Shown here piece after piece: positions 7,521 to 16,421 of a DNA stretch of 64,000 nucleotides (position 1 is its first letter; every line of letters begins with the position of its first letter). Location: the NCBI RefSeq assembly GCF_016734765.1, contig NZ_JAERQE010000003.1:186001-250000 (forward strand), given 5' to 3'. A model generated the notes under the pieces. That model searched no databases. It was not told where the DNA came from and saw only the letters and a program-made list of their open reading frames with translations. The DNA comes from Microvirga soli (GTDB lineage: Bacteria; Pseudomonadota; Alphaproteobacteria; Rhizobiales; Beijerinckiaceae). The translations under genes were made by a program, and so were the position numbers.

Positions 7521-9389
7521 TTAGAGATAAGCGGTCGACAGCGCTGGGATCATGGCGATGAAGAGAAGGCCGACGAAGAGCGCTCCAATATAGGGCCAGA
7601 TGGCACCCATGGCCTCATCCGGCGAGACGTTGCCGATCTTGCATGCGATGTAGAATCCGATGCCGATGGGCGGTGCCATGAGGCCGACGTTCATCGCAGT
7701 CACCACAACCATCGAGTAATGGATATCGTTGATCCCTAGAGTCTTCGCAATCGGGAACATGATTGGGGCCATCAGGACAATGGCCGGCAGCCCTTCGAGC
7801 ACGCAGCCTAGCACCATGAAGACTGCAATCGTCACCAGCATGTAGGTGACCCACCCGCCCGGCAGATCGGTGACCAGCGCAGCCATCTTGAAGGCGAAGC
7901 CGGTCTGGGTCAGTGCCCAGGCCATGGCAGAGGCCGTGCCCAGGATGATCAGGATGGCGCCCGAGAGCGCCGCCGTCTCGACAAGCATGTCGTAGATCTT
8001 GCCGGGACGGATGCCGCCATACATGACCATGCCGATAATCATGGCATAAAGCACTGCGATGGTGGAGACTTCCGTGGCTGTCGCGACGCCGCCACCGACG
8101 GCACTGCGGATCAGGAACGGCAGCACGAGCGCCGGGCCAGCGACCGCGAGCGTCTTGCCGATGACTTGAAGGGGCGCGCGCCGGATGCCATCCATGATCT
8201 CGCCACGCGCTTTCCAGCGCGCGAGAATGGCGAGAACGAGAAGAAGCACCATCGCGATGACGAATCCGCTGGTGAACAGGCCGGCAATAGAGACGCCCGC
8301 CACGGATCCGAGCACGATCAACACGATGGAGGGCGGAACGGTATCGGCCATGGCGGCGCCAGTTGCCAGGAGTGCAATCATCTCCTTCGGCTTGTGACCG
8401 CGCCGCTTCATCTCCGGGAACAGGGCCGGCGCAACGGTCGCCATGTCGGACACCTTCGAGCCGGAGATGCCTGAGACCAAGAACAGCGAGCCCAGCAGCA
8501 CATAGGACATTCCTGCCTTCACGTGACCTAGCAGGGAGGCCAGGAACTCGACGATGGCCCGGCCCATGCCCGTTGCATCGAGAATGCAGCCGAGAAACAC
8601 GAAGATCGGCACCGACAGCAGGATCAGGCTCGACATCCCCTCATCCATGCGCCCGATCAGCACCATAGTGGGCACCGAGCCAGTAAAGGTCAGAAAGCTG
8701 AGCGCGCCGAGACCGAAGCAGAAAGCAATCGGCACGCCGATGGCAAGGAAGAAGGCAACGAAGCCGACGAGGAAGATGAGAATGTTGATGTTGCCAAGCG
8801 AACGCAGGGAGGGAGAGACGAACCAAAGCAAGGCACCCGCAGCCAAGATCAAAGCTGCCGCCATGCAGATCTCGGACACCTTGGCCGCACGCGTGGTCTC
8901 CCTGAGCGCCAAGAGCGCCATGAGGCCAATCCCCACCGGGAGAGCGGCCACGCGCCAGCTCATGGGAATGTTGAGCGCGGCCGACGTGATGTAGGATTCC
9001 TCGATCACGTACTCGATGGCAGGCCATAGCATGCCGATCAGAAAGACTGCAACGAGGAGGGGTCCCAGCGCGCCGAAGAAGCCACGCATCCGTTCTGGGA
9101 GCATATGGAGGAACAGGGTCAGGCGAAGGTGCTCATTGCGGTCGATGGCAATGACAGCGCCTAGCATAGCGAGCCAGAGGAAGCAGAAAGCTGCCGCTTC
9201 ATCGATCCAGACAATGGGAAGCGACAGTACATAGCGCGAGGTCACACCCATCAAGAGCAAGCCGATGATCGCCACAAGAATGGCGGACGCGATCATCTCG
9301 ATGGGCTTGAGGAGCGCCGACCCGCTCCGCAAGCCGGTCGGCATGTCTTCAATCTCACCGATGCCGATGCTCTCAGTTGCCATGGTCAT
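7521..9389 (-). CDS. TRAP transporter fused permease (DctQ-DctM)
   Basis: A 622-residue inner-membrane protein fusing the small and large TRAP permease subunits. Residues ~25-190 are a four-helix DctQ domain (with WIDEAAAFCFLWLAMLGAV); residues ~200-620 are the DctM domain with about 12 helices, including LGINDIHYSMVVVTAMNVGLM and the MAPPIGIGFYIAC region. TRAP systems use ion gradients plus a periplasmic binding protein to import organic or sugar acids. Its binding protein is the divergently encoded DctP at 10611. It lies 60 bases downstream of the LacI gene on the same strand, so the regulator and permease probably share a transcript. Confidence 0.9.
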   Translation of the reverse strand: MTMATESIGIGEIEDMPTGLRSGSALLKPIEMIASAILVAIIGLLLMGVTSRYVLSLPIVWIDEAAAFCFLWLAMLGAVIAIDRNEHLRLTLFLHMLPERMRGFFGALGPLLVAVFLIGMLWPAIEYVIEESYITSAALNIPMSWRVAALPVGIGLMALLALRETTRAAKVSEICMAAALILAAGALLWFVSPSLRSLGNINILIFLVGFVAFFLAIGVPIAFCFGLGALSFLTFTGSVPTMVLIGRMDEGMSSLILLSVPIFVFLGCILDATGMGRAIVEFLASLLGHVKAGMSYVLLGSLFLVSGISGSKVSDMATVAPALFPEMKRRGHKPKEMIALLATGAAMADTVPPSIVLIVLGSVAGVSIAGLFTSGFVIAMVLLLVLAILARWKARGEIMDGIRRAPLQVIGKTLAVAGPALVLPFLIRSAVGGGVATATEVSTIAVLYAMIIGMVMYGGIRPGKIYDMLVETAALSGAILIILGTASAMAWALTQTGFAFKMAALVTDLPGGWVTYMLVTIAVFMVLGCVLEGLPAIVLMAPIMFPIAKTLGINDIHYSMVVVTAMNVGLMAPPIGIGFYIACKIGNVSPDEAMGAIWPYIGALFVGLLFIAMIPALSTAYL

Positions 9390-9449
9390 TGTCTCCTCCG
9401 GTGATCTTGATTGCTGCTGGTGCTTTTTCGTTGTTATGAACGTTCGCTG

Positions 9450-10505
9450 TCAGGGTAGATTTTCCCTGAAGACCACTTCGACCCGCATCGAGTCGGGTGG
9501 GCTCTTGGGCTTGTGCCCCTCCCGCAGGTCGCGGAATAGGGCCGCGCATTTTGCGATCGTGTCCTCGGCGCTCTGTGTGATGACTGCATCCATGGTGCCA
9601 TCGAGTAGGAACTCGCGGGTGTCACTGGTCAACCCATGGCCAACAAAGACCACATTCTGCTCGCGTCTTGCATCTTTCAGGGCGCGGCCGATGCCGGATG
9701 CGCCACCGCCAATGTTGTAGATCCCATCCAGATCAGGGTGATGGGACAGGAGCGCCCGCATCTGCCGGTAGTTGAGCGCTTCGTCGTCATGCCCTTCGCG
9801 CAGGCCGACCACTTCGATATCGGGATAGAGCTCCTGCAGGATATCGAGGAAGCCCATCTCGCGCTCGCCATGAGCGCGGTAACTGAGGCTACCGGCAATC
9901 ATGGCCACCTTAGCGGGACGCTTGGCAATGAAGCGGGCAAGAAGGTAGCCTGCCATACGCCCTGCAGCCCGGTTGTCGAGGCCGAAATAAGCTGTCCGCG
10001 TCGGACTGGCGACATCGGAGATCAGCGTCGCCACCGGCTTTCCTGCTGCGGTGATGCGACTGACGGCCTCACGCACCATGGGATGCTCGATGGCCATGAA
10101 GGCAATACCGTCTGCGTGTTTGGCGTGCCGGTGCAGCGTCTTCGCGAGCAGGTCGGGATTGAAGCTGTCGATATACTCGACCGTGGGCTTGATCGAGAAG
10201 CGCTCCAATTGTGGCGCCATCTCGCTGATCATGCGACCGAGCATGGTGATGTAGCGGTTGGTGCCCTGAGGGAGAATGAAGGAGATCTGTGCCAGCGGGC
10301 GCACATCTCGGATCCTCTCGTCACTGTCATCCACATAGCCGAGCTCCGCTGCGGCCTTCATGACCCGTTTGACGGTCGTCGCCTTCACGCCCTGTCGCCC
10401 GTTCAGAACTCGGTCCACGGTGGCTGTGGAGACATCGGCGAGCCGCGCGATGTCCACGATGGTGACACGCCGAGTCAGAGAGGGGATATCAGCAAGAATG
10501 CTCAT
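9450..10505 (-). CDS. LacI family transcriptional regulator
   Basis: A 351-residue repressor-type protein. The N-terminal helix-turn-helix reads VTIVDIARLADVSTATVDRV followed by LNGRQGVKATTV, the usual LacI recognition and hinge region, with VDRV in place of the commoner VSRV. From about residue 75 a periplasmic-binding-protein-like effector domain follows, with AYFGLDNRAAGRMAGYLLA and VVFVGHG. It is transcribed away from the DctP-VOC-RuBisCO-like-kinase genes and toward the permease, so it is placed to control both arms. The ligand is probably the transported sugar acid or a derivative. Confidence 0.9.
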   Translation of the reverse strand: MSILADIPSLTRRVTIVDIARLADVSTATVDRVLNGRQGVKATTVKRVMKAAAELGYVDDSDERIRDVRPLAQISFILPQGTNRYITMLGRMISEMAPQLERFSIKPTVEYIDSFNPDLLAKTLHRHAKHADGIAFMAIEHPMVREAVSRITAAGKPVATLISDVASPTRTAYFGLDNRAAGRMAGYLLARFIAKRPAKVAMIAGSLSYRAHGEREMGFLDILQELYPDIEVVGLREGHDDEALNYRQMRALLSHHPDLDGIYNIGGGASGIGRALKDARREQNVVFVGHGLTSDTREFLLDGTMDAVITQSAEDTIAKCAALFRDLREGHKPKSPPDSMRVEVVFRENLP

Positions 10506-10546
10506 ATAGTTACATCAAAAAACATCAAAATTATGATTTGACCACA

Positions 10547-10558
10547 TCATACATATGA
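10547..10558. promoter_or_regulatory. Candidate LacI-family operator
   Basis: An inverted repeat, TCATA-CA-TATGA, lies in the AT-rich 105-base divergent region between the LacI gene and dctP. Its position and even-spaced symmetry suit a LacI-type operator, although the arms are short and the central CG typical of many LacI sites is absent. Confidence 0.35.
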
Positions 10559-10610
10559 CGGATTTTTTCTTTCGGAAAGAGCAAAACACCTTCCTGGGAG
10601 AAATCACGCC

Positions 10611-11627
10611 ATGACCATCAGCCGAAGGACCCTTCTCAAAGGCATCGGAAGCGCACCGGCCGCCATCAGCCTTTTCTCGATCCCGCGCTACGCTCACGCG
10701 GCTGAGATCACGCTGCGTTACGGCAACAACTTGCCCCTCAGCCATCCCCTCAACATCCGTGCCAAAGAGGCTGCTGACCGGATTGCGAAGGAGACGAACG
10801 GGCGCGTCGAGATGCTGATCTTCCCGGCCAACCAGCTTGGCGGCGATACAGACATGCTCTCTCAGGTGCGCAATGGCGCTCTGACATTCTTCACCCCGTC
10901 GGCCTTGGTGATCGCCACCCTCGTTCCAGTTGCGGCGATCAATGCCGTAGGCTTCGCGTTCAAGGATTATAATCAGGTCTGGGCTGCCATGGATGGTCCT
11001 GTTGGGGCCTACGTGCGCAAGGCAATTGCCGATTCCCGTCTGCATGCGCTTGAAACCATGTGGGACAACGGCTTCCGCCAAACGACCACGAGCGGTGCTC
11101 CGATCCAGAACGCGGACTCGATGAAAGGGCTGAAGATCCGGGTTCCGGTAAGCCCGATCAGCATCTCGATGTTCTCCGGCCTCGGCGCCGCGCCGGCGAG
11201 CCTGCAGTTCAGCGAAGTTTATACCGCGCTTCAAACCAAGGTGGTCGACGCGCAGGAGAATCCACTGCCGATCATTCAGGTGGCCAAGCTCTACGAGGTG
11301 CAGTCGTCCTGTGCGCTGACGAACCACATCTGGGACGGGTACTGGTTCATCGCCAACGGCCGCCAATGGGCGGGCATGCCGGCCGACGTGCAGGAGATCG
11401 TCTCGCGCGCCATCAACGAGGCAGGCCTCAAGCAGCGGCAGGATATCAAGTCTCTCAACGATTCCGTGCAGGCCGATCTTCAGAGCAAGGGATTGTCGTT
11501 CAATCAGTGCGATACGGAAAGCTTCCGCGCAAGGCTGCGTGAAGCCGGCTTCTACAAGGAGTGGAAGCAGAAGTTCGGCCCTGAGGCCTGGGGCCATCTT
11601 GAGAGCGTCGTCGGCACGCTTGCCTGA
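10611..11627 (+). CDS. TRAP transporter substrate-binding protein (DctP family)
   Basis: A 338-residue periplasmic binding protein. It starts with a Tat-type signal (SRRTLLKG, then a weakly hydrophobic stretch to about AHA at residue 30), so it is probably exported folded. Family features are LPLSHPLNIRAKEAADRI near the mature N-terminus, the ligand-carboxylate Arg region KGLKIRVPVSP at about residue 175, and EVYTALQTKVVDAQENPLP at about residue 203. The partner permease is the DctQM fusion on the opposite strand. It heads the rightward operon with VOC, RuBisCO-like and kinase genes, so the ligand is probably the acid this operon degrades. Confidence 0.9.
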   Translation: MTISRRTLLKGIGSAPAAISLFSIPRYAHAAEITLRYGNNLPLSHPLNIRAKEAADRIAKETNGRVEMLIFPANQLGGDTDMLSQVRNGALTFFTPSALVIATLVPVAAINAVGFAFKDYNQVWAAMDGPVGAYVRKAIADSRLHALETMWDNGFRQTTTSGAPIQNADSMKGLKIRVPVSPISISMFSGLGAAPASLQFSEVYTALQTKVVDAQENPLPIIQVAKLYEVQSSCALTNHIWDGYWFIANGRQWAGMPADVQEIVSRAINEAGLKQRQDIKSLNDSVQADLQSKGLSFNQCDTESFRARLREAGFYKEWKQKFGPEAWGHLESVVGTLA

Positions 11628-11720
11628 CGAATGCCGTGCGATCCGGTAACTCCTATCGGATTTTCCTCTTCCTTGGGCGCAGTTCGCGGGCCGCGCCCTC
11701 ATCAGATTTGCAGGTAAGGT

Positions 11721-12260
11721 ATGAGCCGGTTTCTCGGAGAGATCAGGCAGGCAGGTTACGTTGTCGACGACATCGAGGCCGCCATGGATTATTGGTCGCG
11801 CGTTCTCGGCATAGGACCGTTCTTCTACAAGGAGCAGGTGCCGATCGAGAATTACACGTACCGGGGCGAGAGCTATCGACCGCACAATTCGGTGGCGCTC
11901 GCCAATTCCGGGCCGCTTCAGATCGAGCTCATCCAGACCCGCAACGATGCGCCGTCCATGTACCGTGACTTCAAGCAGGCAGGGCATCGAGGCTTGCAGC
12001 ACGTCGCCTACTGGACTGAAAGCTACGATGCCGATCTGGAACGGCTGATGAAGCAGGGCTTCGCTCCGGTCATGAGCGGCGAGGTCGGTGAGCGCGGCCG
12101 CTTCGTCTATTTCGACACGGAATACCATCCGGGCACCGTGATCGAGCTGTCGGAGGTGGCCGGCCCTAAAGGCAAGATGTTTCAGCTAATCAGGGAAGCT
12201 TCGGAAGGGTGGGACGGACGCGATCCGGTCCGGCCGTTTCCCGATCTCTCCCAACTTTGA
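11721..12260 (+). CDS. VOC (glyoxalase/dioxygenase-fold) family protein
   Basis: A 179-residue vicinal-oxygen-chelate protein beginning MSRFLGEIRQAGYVVDDIEA. Two beta-alpha-beta-beta-beta modules are recognisable, the second starting GHRGLQHVAYWTE. Candidate metal ligands are His94 (LQHVAY) and the Glu of GTVIELSEV (about residue 141). Such proteins are metal-dependent isomerases, lyases, epimerases or dioxygenases, and the exact reaction cannot be read from the sequence. It sits 93 bases after dctP and eight bases before the RuBisCO-like gene, so it is probably a pathway enzyme. I do not know a VOC protein as a standard member of described RuBisCO-like sugar-acid pathways. Confidence 0.8.
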   Translation: MSRFLGEIRQAGYVVDDIEAAMDYWSRVLGIGPFFYKEQVPIENYTYRGESYRPHNSVALANSGPLQIELIQTRNDAPSMYRDFKQAGHRGLQHVAYWTESYDADLERLMKQGFAPVMSGEVGERGRFVYFDTEYHPGTVIELSEVAGPKGKMFQLIREASEGWDGRDPVRPFPDLSQL

Positions 12261-12268
12261 GCTTGGTT

Positions 12269-13534
12269 ATGTCGGACGCATATTACGAGGCCACTTACCT
12301 GGTTGAAACGCCCCTGCTGCTTGAGACGGTAGCCGAGGTGATGGCTGGTGAGCAATCCTGCGGAACCTTCACCCGTGTCGAAGGCGAGACCGACGAGCTG
12401 CGCGATCGGGCCCGCGCGAATGTCGTTGCGATCCGGGATCTGGGTGAGGTTACGCAGCCCTCCGTCCGCAGTTCGTGGCTCGACCGCAAAGGCCTATCGG
12501 CTTCGTCGCGCCACGGCGAGGTGGTCGTACGTTTTCCAATCGCGAATGTCGGCGTCAACCTGTCGACACTTGCCGCCACTGTCGCCGGCAACCTCTTTGA
12601 TCTCGGCGAGGTGACTGGCCTGCGGCTTGAATCCTTAAGGCTACCCGGAGATTACCGAAAGCAGTATGCGATGCCGCGGCATGGCGTTACAGGCACGCGA
12701 CGCCTGACCGGCGTCGCTCATGGCGCTCTCATCGGATCGATCATCAAGCCGAATGTTGGGCTTCGCTCTGAGGAGATCGCATCGCTGGTCGCGCGCCTGT
12801 GCTCCGCTGGGCTCGACTTCATCAAGGATGATGAAATTGCAGCCAATCCCACCCACGCACCCCTGTCCACCCGCATTCCGGCCGTGATGGCCGCCGTGCG
12901 CCGGCATCAGGACAGGACCGGCAAGCATGTCATGGTTGCCTTCAACATCACCGACGAGACGGATGCCATGCGCCGTCACGCAGATCTGGTAGCAAAGGAG
13001 GGCGGAAGCTGCGTCATGGCCAGCCTGAACTGGTGCGGGTTCTCCGCTATCGAGACGCTGCGGCGCGGCACCGATCTGGTCATCCACGGCCATCGCAACG
13101 GCTATGGCGCGTTCTCTCGCCACCCAGCGCTTGGCATCGGTTTCCAGGCTTATCAGACGCTCTGGCGCCTCGCCGGCGTCGACCATATGCATGTTCATGG
13201 CCTGGGCGGAAAGTTCGCGCAGGCCGATGAAGAGGTGGTGGAGAGCGCGAAGGATTGCCTGACTTCACTCTGCGATACGGACGATCGTGCCATGCCGGCA
13301 TTTTCTTCCGGCCAATGGGCGGGAACGGTGGAGAAGACTTATCGCGCGGTGAACACGTCCGATCTTCTCTTCATGGCAGGTGGTGGCATCATGGCTCACC
13401 CAGGCGGCCCTGCGGAAGGCGTCGCGAGCATCAGGGAGGCTTGGCGGGCCGTGGAGGCTGGCGAAAGTGTCGATAGTGCACGCACGAAGCATCGAGCACT
13501 CGCGGATGCGTTCCGTTTCTTCGCAAAACACTAG
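12269..13534 (+). CDS. RuBisCO-like protein, probable sugar-acid decarboxylase or transcarboxylase
   Basis: A 421-residue RuBisCO large-chain homologue. It keeps Lys160 (IIKPNVGL), the carbamylation and metal motif KDDE (Lys186, Asp188, Glu189), His275 in HGHR, His306 in DHMH, loop-6-type Lys315 (GGK) and SSGQW. The second Lys of the usual KPK motif is Asn, and true RuBisCO's HRAMH is HRNGY, so carbon fixation is not expected. RuBisCO-like proteins beside a DUF1537 kinase act in D-apionate catabolism on 3-oxo-isoapionate or its 4-phosphate (OiaC/OiaX/OiaT types). The context fits that class, but the subtype is not resolved and other pathway genes are absent. The start at 12269 has a poor ribosome-binding site. 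Confidence 0.82.
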   Translation: MSDAYYEATYLVETPLLLETVAEVMAGEQSCGTFTRVEGETDELRDRARANVVAIRDLGEVTQPSVRSSWLDRKGLSASSRHGEVVVRFPIANVGVNLSTLAATVAGNLFDLGEVTGLRLESLRLPGDYRKQYAMPRHGVTGTRRLTGVAHGALIGSIIKPNVGLRSEEIASLVARLCSAGLDFIKDDEIAANPTHAPLSTRIPAVMAAVRRHQDRTGKHVMVAFNITDETDAMRRHADLVAKEGGSCVMASLNWCGFSAIETLRRGTDLVIHGHRNGYGAFSRHPALGIGFQAYQTLWRLAGVDHMHVHGLGGKFAQADEEVVESAKDCLTSLCDTDDRAMPAFSSGQWAGTVEKTYRAVNTSDLLFMAGGGIMAHPGGPAEGVASIREAWRAVEAGESVDSARTKHRALADAFRFFAKH

Positions 13535-13550
13535 AAGGACGGCGGCTGTT

Positions 13551-14837
13551 ATGACCCCGTCCTATGGCTGGTACGGTGACGATTTCACCGGCGCGACGGA
13601 TACGCTTGCGACCCTGGCACGGCGTGGTTGCCGTGCCTTTCTCTTCCTGCGCGTACCGGATCCGCAGCAGCTGGCCCAGGCTGGCGATCTGGAGGCCATA
13701 GGCATTGCAGGTGCTGCACGTGCAATGGGACCAGATGAGATGCAAGCGGAGCTCGCACCCGCCGGCGCCTTCTTCCGTCATCTCGGAGTTCGCCTCCTGC
13801 ATTACAAATGCTGCTCGACCTTCGACAGCGCCCCAGCGCTCGGAAACATCGCCGAGGCATCCAGGATCCTGCGCGAGTATGTGGCGCACAAAACTGTTGC
13901 CATTCTCGGCGGTCAGCCATCACTCGGTCGCTACTGCGCCTTCTCCAATCTGTTCGCGTCGTTTGGCGCCGATGGAGGCGTCTTCCGGCTCGACCGTCAC
14001 CCGACCATGAGCCGGCATCCGGCAACCCCGATGACCGAAGCCGATTTGCGGCAACATCTCATCGCCCTTGGCATGCAGAATATAGAGGCGATCCACTGGC
14101 CCCTTCTAGCGAGTGATCCGGAAGCCCTTTCCGCCGAATGGCAGCGCTTGTCAAAGACGGCATTCGCGGTGCTGCTCGATGCGCTTGACACCCAGCATGT
14201 GGATGCCTTCGGCCACCTGCTCCGGGCAGAAAGCCGGATGCAATCCCTCCTGGTGGTGGGACCTAGCAGCGTGGCGCAAGCCTTCTTTGAGGAGCGGGAG
14301 GTTCAAGTGAGCCCTCCGGCAACGCCTGAAGTCGGGCCTGCACTTGCTTTTGTAGGAAGCCTTTCTCCCACGACGAGAGTGCAGATGGCGGCCGCACGTT
14401 CCTACACCCGCTTGGCTGTTGATCCCGACAGCATCCTGTCGAGTTCGGAAGCCCGGGAAAGGATCATCGGAAAAGCCGCGGCGGCGCTGGGCCGAGGCGA
14501 GCATGTCATGCTCTCGACTGCTCCCGAGGCAGGCAGTGCTCCGCATTCTGCAAGCGCCGATCTTGCAACGGTCAGTGCCTATCTCGTCGATGAGATTCTC
14601 AAGCGTCATCCTGTTCGACGATTGGCCATTGCCGGAGGCGACACCTCGAGCCGGATCGTCGGTCATCTTGGTTATTGGGGACTTGGCTATCATAGCCAGA
14701 TCAGCAACGGGGTAGCCGTCAGCTTGGCGCGGAGCGATGACATATCTCGCGATAGAATGCTCGTGATGCTCAAAGGCGGTCAGATGGGACACGAGCAGCT
14801 GTTCGAGTCCTTCCTAGAGGATAAAGCTTGTTCCTGA
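13551..14837 (+). CDS. DUF1537-family four-carbon acid sugar kinase-type protein
   Basis: A 428-residue protein with the DUF1537 hallmark YGDDFTGATDTLATL at residues ~7-21, which contains the substrate-binding Asp pair. The C-terminal nucleotide-binding domain includes AIAGGDTSSRIVGHLG (about residue 360). Characterised members phosphorylate D-threonate, D-erythronate or 3-oxo-isoapionate (OtnK, DtnK, OiaK). Beside a RuBisCO-like protein, an OiaK-like role on a 3-oxo acid is the most economical guess. ATG 13551 begins exactly at the family N-terminus, 16 bases after the RuBisCO-like stop; the longer open frame upstream overlaps that gene. Confidence 0.85.
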   Translation: MTPSYGWYGDDFTGATDTLATLARRGCRAFLFLRVPDPQQLAQAGDLEAIGIAGAARAMGPDEMQAELAPAGAFFRHLGVRLLHYKCCSTFDSAPALGNIAEASRILREYVAHKTVAILGGQPSLGRYCAFSNLFASFGADGGVFRLDRHPTMSRHPATPMTEADLRQHLIALGMQNIEAIHWPLLASDPEALSAEWQRLSKTAFAVLLDALDTQHVDAFGHLLRAESRMQSLLVVGPSSVAQAFFEEREVQVSPPATPEVGPALAFVGSLSPTTRVQMAAARSYTRLAVDPDSILSSSEARERIIGKAAAALGRGEHVMLSTAPEAGSAPHSASADLATVSAYLVDEILKRHPVRRLAIAGGDTSSRIVGHLGYWGLGYHSQISNGVAVSLARSDDISRDRMLVMLKGGQMGHEQLFESFLEDKACS

Positions 14838-14949
14838 GGAACGAAGTAGAGTCGCCTTCCCCGGCTGGTGAAAGAGGTAAGGCCTGCATCGGCAGCGAGC
14901 TGCATCATGCCGAGCAGTCACTTCAGAGAGAAACGGGTTTGCAGAAGCA

Positions 14950-15402
14950 TCAAAGCTCGGCGTCGGCGTCCGGGTTGGATGTGACATCTGCGGGTGTTGC
15001 CTCTTTCACTGTAATCCTGACGGCGTGCCTCTCTATCTTGCCACTGGCCGACTTGACTTCGTAGCTAACCTCGTCGGCTCCCTTGTAGGAGGGGTTGGGC
15101 TTGTAGAACACTCCCTGGGCTGTTGCTTCCAGCTTGGGGCAGCGAGAAATCCGGCCCGCCTTGAGCTTCCCGCTGTGCACATTCAACTCGCCATGCTTCG
15201 GTGGTGTCACCACCCGGACCGTGGGCAGCGGCCCTGACGTGCAGTCCTTCTGCACATTGCCATAAACTCCCAGGCCGTGTGGCTTTCCAGCGACCACATC
15301 AGTGCTGCGATGAGCAGTGTTGGTCTGAGCCAGGGCAGGGGGCGCGGACATCAGAAGAGCGCCCGCCAGGACAGAGACAGCCGGACGATTCGGACGAACC
15401 AT
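14950..15402 (-). CDS. Secreted protein with an Ig-like domain, hypothetical
   Basis: A 150-residue protein with a Sec signal (hydrophobic VSVLAGALLMSAPPALAQ, cleavage near residue 26). The mature part resembles a short Ig/cadherin-like beta domain: RVVTPPKHGELNV, then FYKPNPSYKGADEVSYEVKS and AVRITVKE. Two Cys residues may form a disulfide. Such domains are common in exported alphaproteobacterial proteins of unknown function. The start at 15402 is chosen because the signal peptide begins there; the frame stays open to 15474 and would overlap terC. A strong hairpin separates it from the upstream terC. Confidence 0.65.
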   Translation of the reverse strand: MVRPNRPAVSVLAGALLMSAPPALAQTNTAHRSTDVVAGKPHGLGVYGNVQKDCTSGPLPTVRVVTPPKHGELNVHSGKLKAGRISRCPKLEATAQGVFYKPNPSYKGADEVSYEVKSASGKIERHAVRITVKEATPADVTSNPDADAEL

Positions 15403-15432
15403 TTGAGAGTACCTTCCAAAGATCGGTCTGAA

Positions 15433-15459
15433 GGGAGGCTGCGGCCAGCGCAGCCTCCC
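15433..15459 (-). terminator. Terminator-like hairpin after terC
   Basis: An eleven-pair perfect stem, GGGAGGCTGCG (15433-15443) with CGCAGCCTCCC (15449-15459), and a five-base loop. It lies 11 bases beyond the terC stop on the minus strand. There is no good T-run, so termination may be partial or Rho-assisted. Confidence 0.5.
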
Positions 15460-15470
15460 CGCGTGAGATC

Positions 15471-16229
15471 TCAAAGTTTTGCTTCGCGTGAGGATTCAGG
15501 AACCTTGCGCCGGGCGGCCCGCCTGGAGAGCATGTTGAGCCCCTCGATCAGGGCTGAAAACGCCATGGCCGCATAGATGTAACCCTTCGGCACGTGCGCT
15601 CCGAACCCTTCCGCGATCAGCGTCATGCCGATCATCATCAGGAAGCCGAGCGCCAGCATCACGACGGTCGGGTTTTTCTGGAGGAAGTTGGCAAGAGGGT
15701 TCGCCGCCAGCAGCATGACGGTCACGGCCGTGACGACTGCGATTACCATGATCATCACGATGTCGGTCATGCCAACGGCCGTGATGATGCTGTCGAGGGA
15801 GAAGACGAGGTCGAGCAGCAGGATCTGGGTAATGGCAGACCCAAAGGTCATGGTTGCTTTCGTGGTGTCGAAAACATCGTCACTGGGTGTCGGATCGACA
15901 CTATGGTGGATTTCCTTGGTGGCCTTCCAGACCAGGAACAGGCCGCCGCCGATCAGGATCAGATCTCGCCATGAGAAAGCATGCGCGAATACGGTGAAGA
16001 TCGGCTCCGTCAGTGTGACGATGATGGCGATGGTGCCCAGCAGCCCCAGGCGCAGGATCAGCGCCAGCCCGATACCGATGCGCCGCGCCTTCGAGCGCTG
16101 GTGCTCAGGCAGCTTATTGGTGAGAATCGAGATGAAGATCAGGTTGTCGATACCGAGCACAACCTCCATCACGATGAGGGTTGCCAGAGCCACAAGGGCT
16201 GTCGGATCGGAAAGCCAGGAGAAGTCCAT
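15471..16229 (-). CDS. TerC family integral membrane protein
   Basis: A 252-residue TerC/YgdQ-type membrane protein with seven or more helices. The first conserved acidic motif is in [15 protein letters not shown] (residues ~22-36). The second is in [17 protein letters not shown] (about residue 137). Both Asp residues are typical family features thought to handle metal ions. Homologues are linked to tellurite resistance and to manganese export that metallates secreted proteins. It stands alone apart from the secreted protein downstream on the same strand. Confidence 0.88.
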   Translation of the reverse strand: MDFSWLSDPTALVALATLIVMEVVLGIDNLIFISILTNKLPEHQRSKARRIGIGLALILRLGLLGTIAIIVTLTEPIFTVFAHAFSWRDLILIGGGLFLVWKATKEIHHSVDPTPSDDVFDTTKATMTFGSAITQILLLDLVFSLDSIITAVGMTDIVMIMVIAVVTAVTVMLLAANPLANFLQKNPTVVMLALGFLMMIGMTLIAEGFGAHVPKGYIYAAMAFSALIEGLNMLSRRAARRKVPESSREAKL

Positions 16230-16421
16230 GTAATATTCCTTTAGACTTTAGCAGGGACAACCCTAGTCCAGTGCGGGCGATGCAACCGCGTCAATTTGCC
16301 GGTGTTCGGTCATTCGGAGCTGTCGCTGAACGATAGCGTGAACACGTCGGCAATGCCGGTGCTCTCAAGATCTCGCGGCTTATCTGTAAGAGGATAGGTC
16401 TTAAACCGGTAGGCCCCAGCT

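Noticed and set aside
10515-12128. 537-codon minus-strand open frame across dctP and the VOC gene
   Set aside because: It overlaps two well-supported genes on the other strand and has no recognisable motif.
12269-13534. True RuBisCO and carbon fixation
   Set aside because: The second active-site Lys of KPK is Asn, the HRAMH region differs, and no small subunit or phosphoribulokinase is present.
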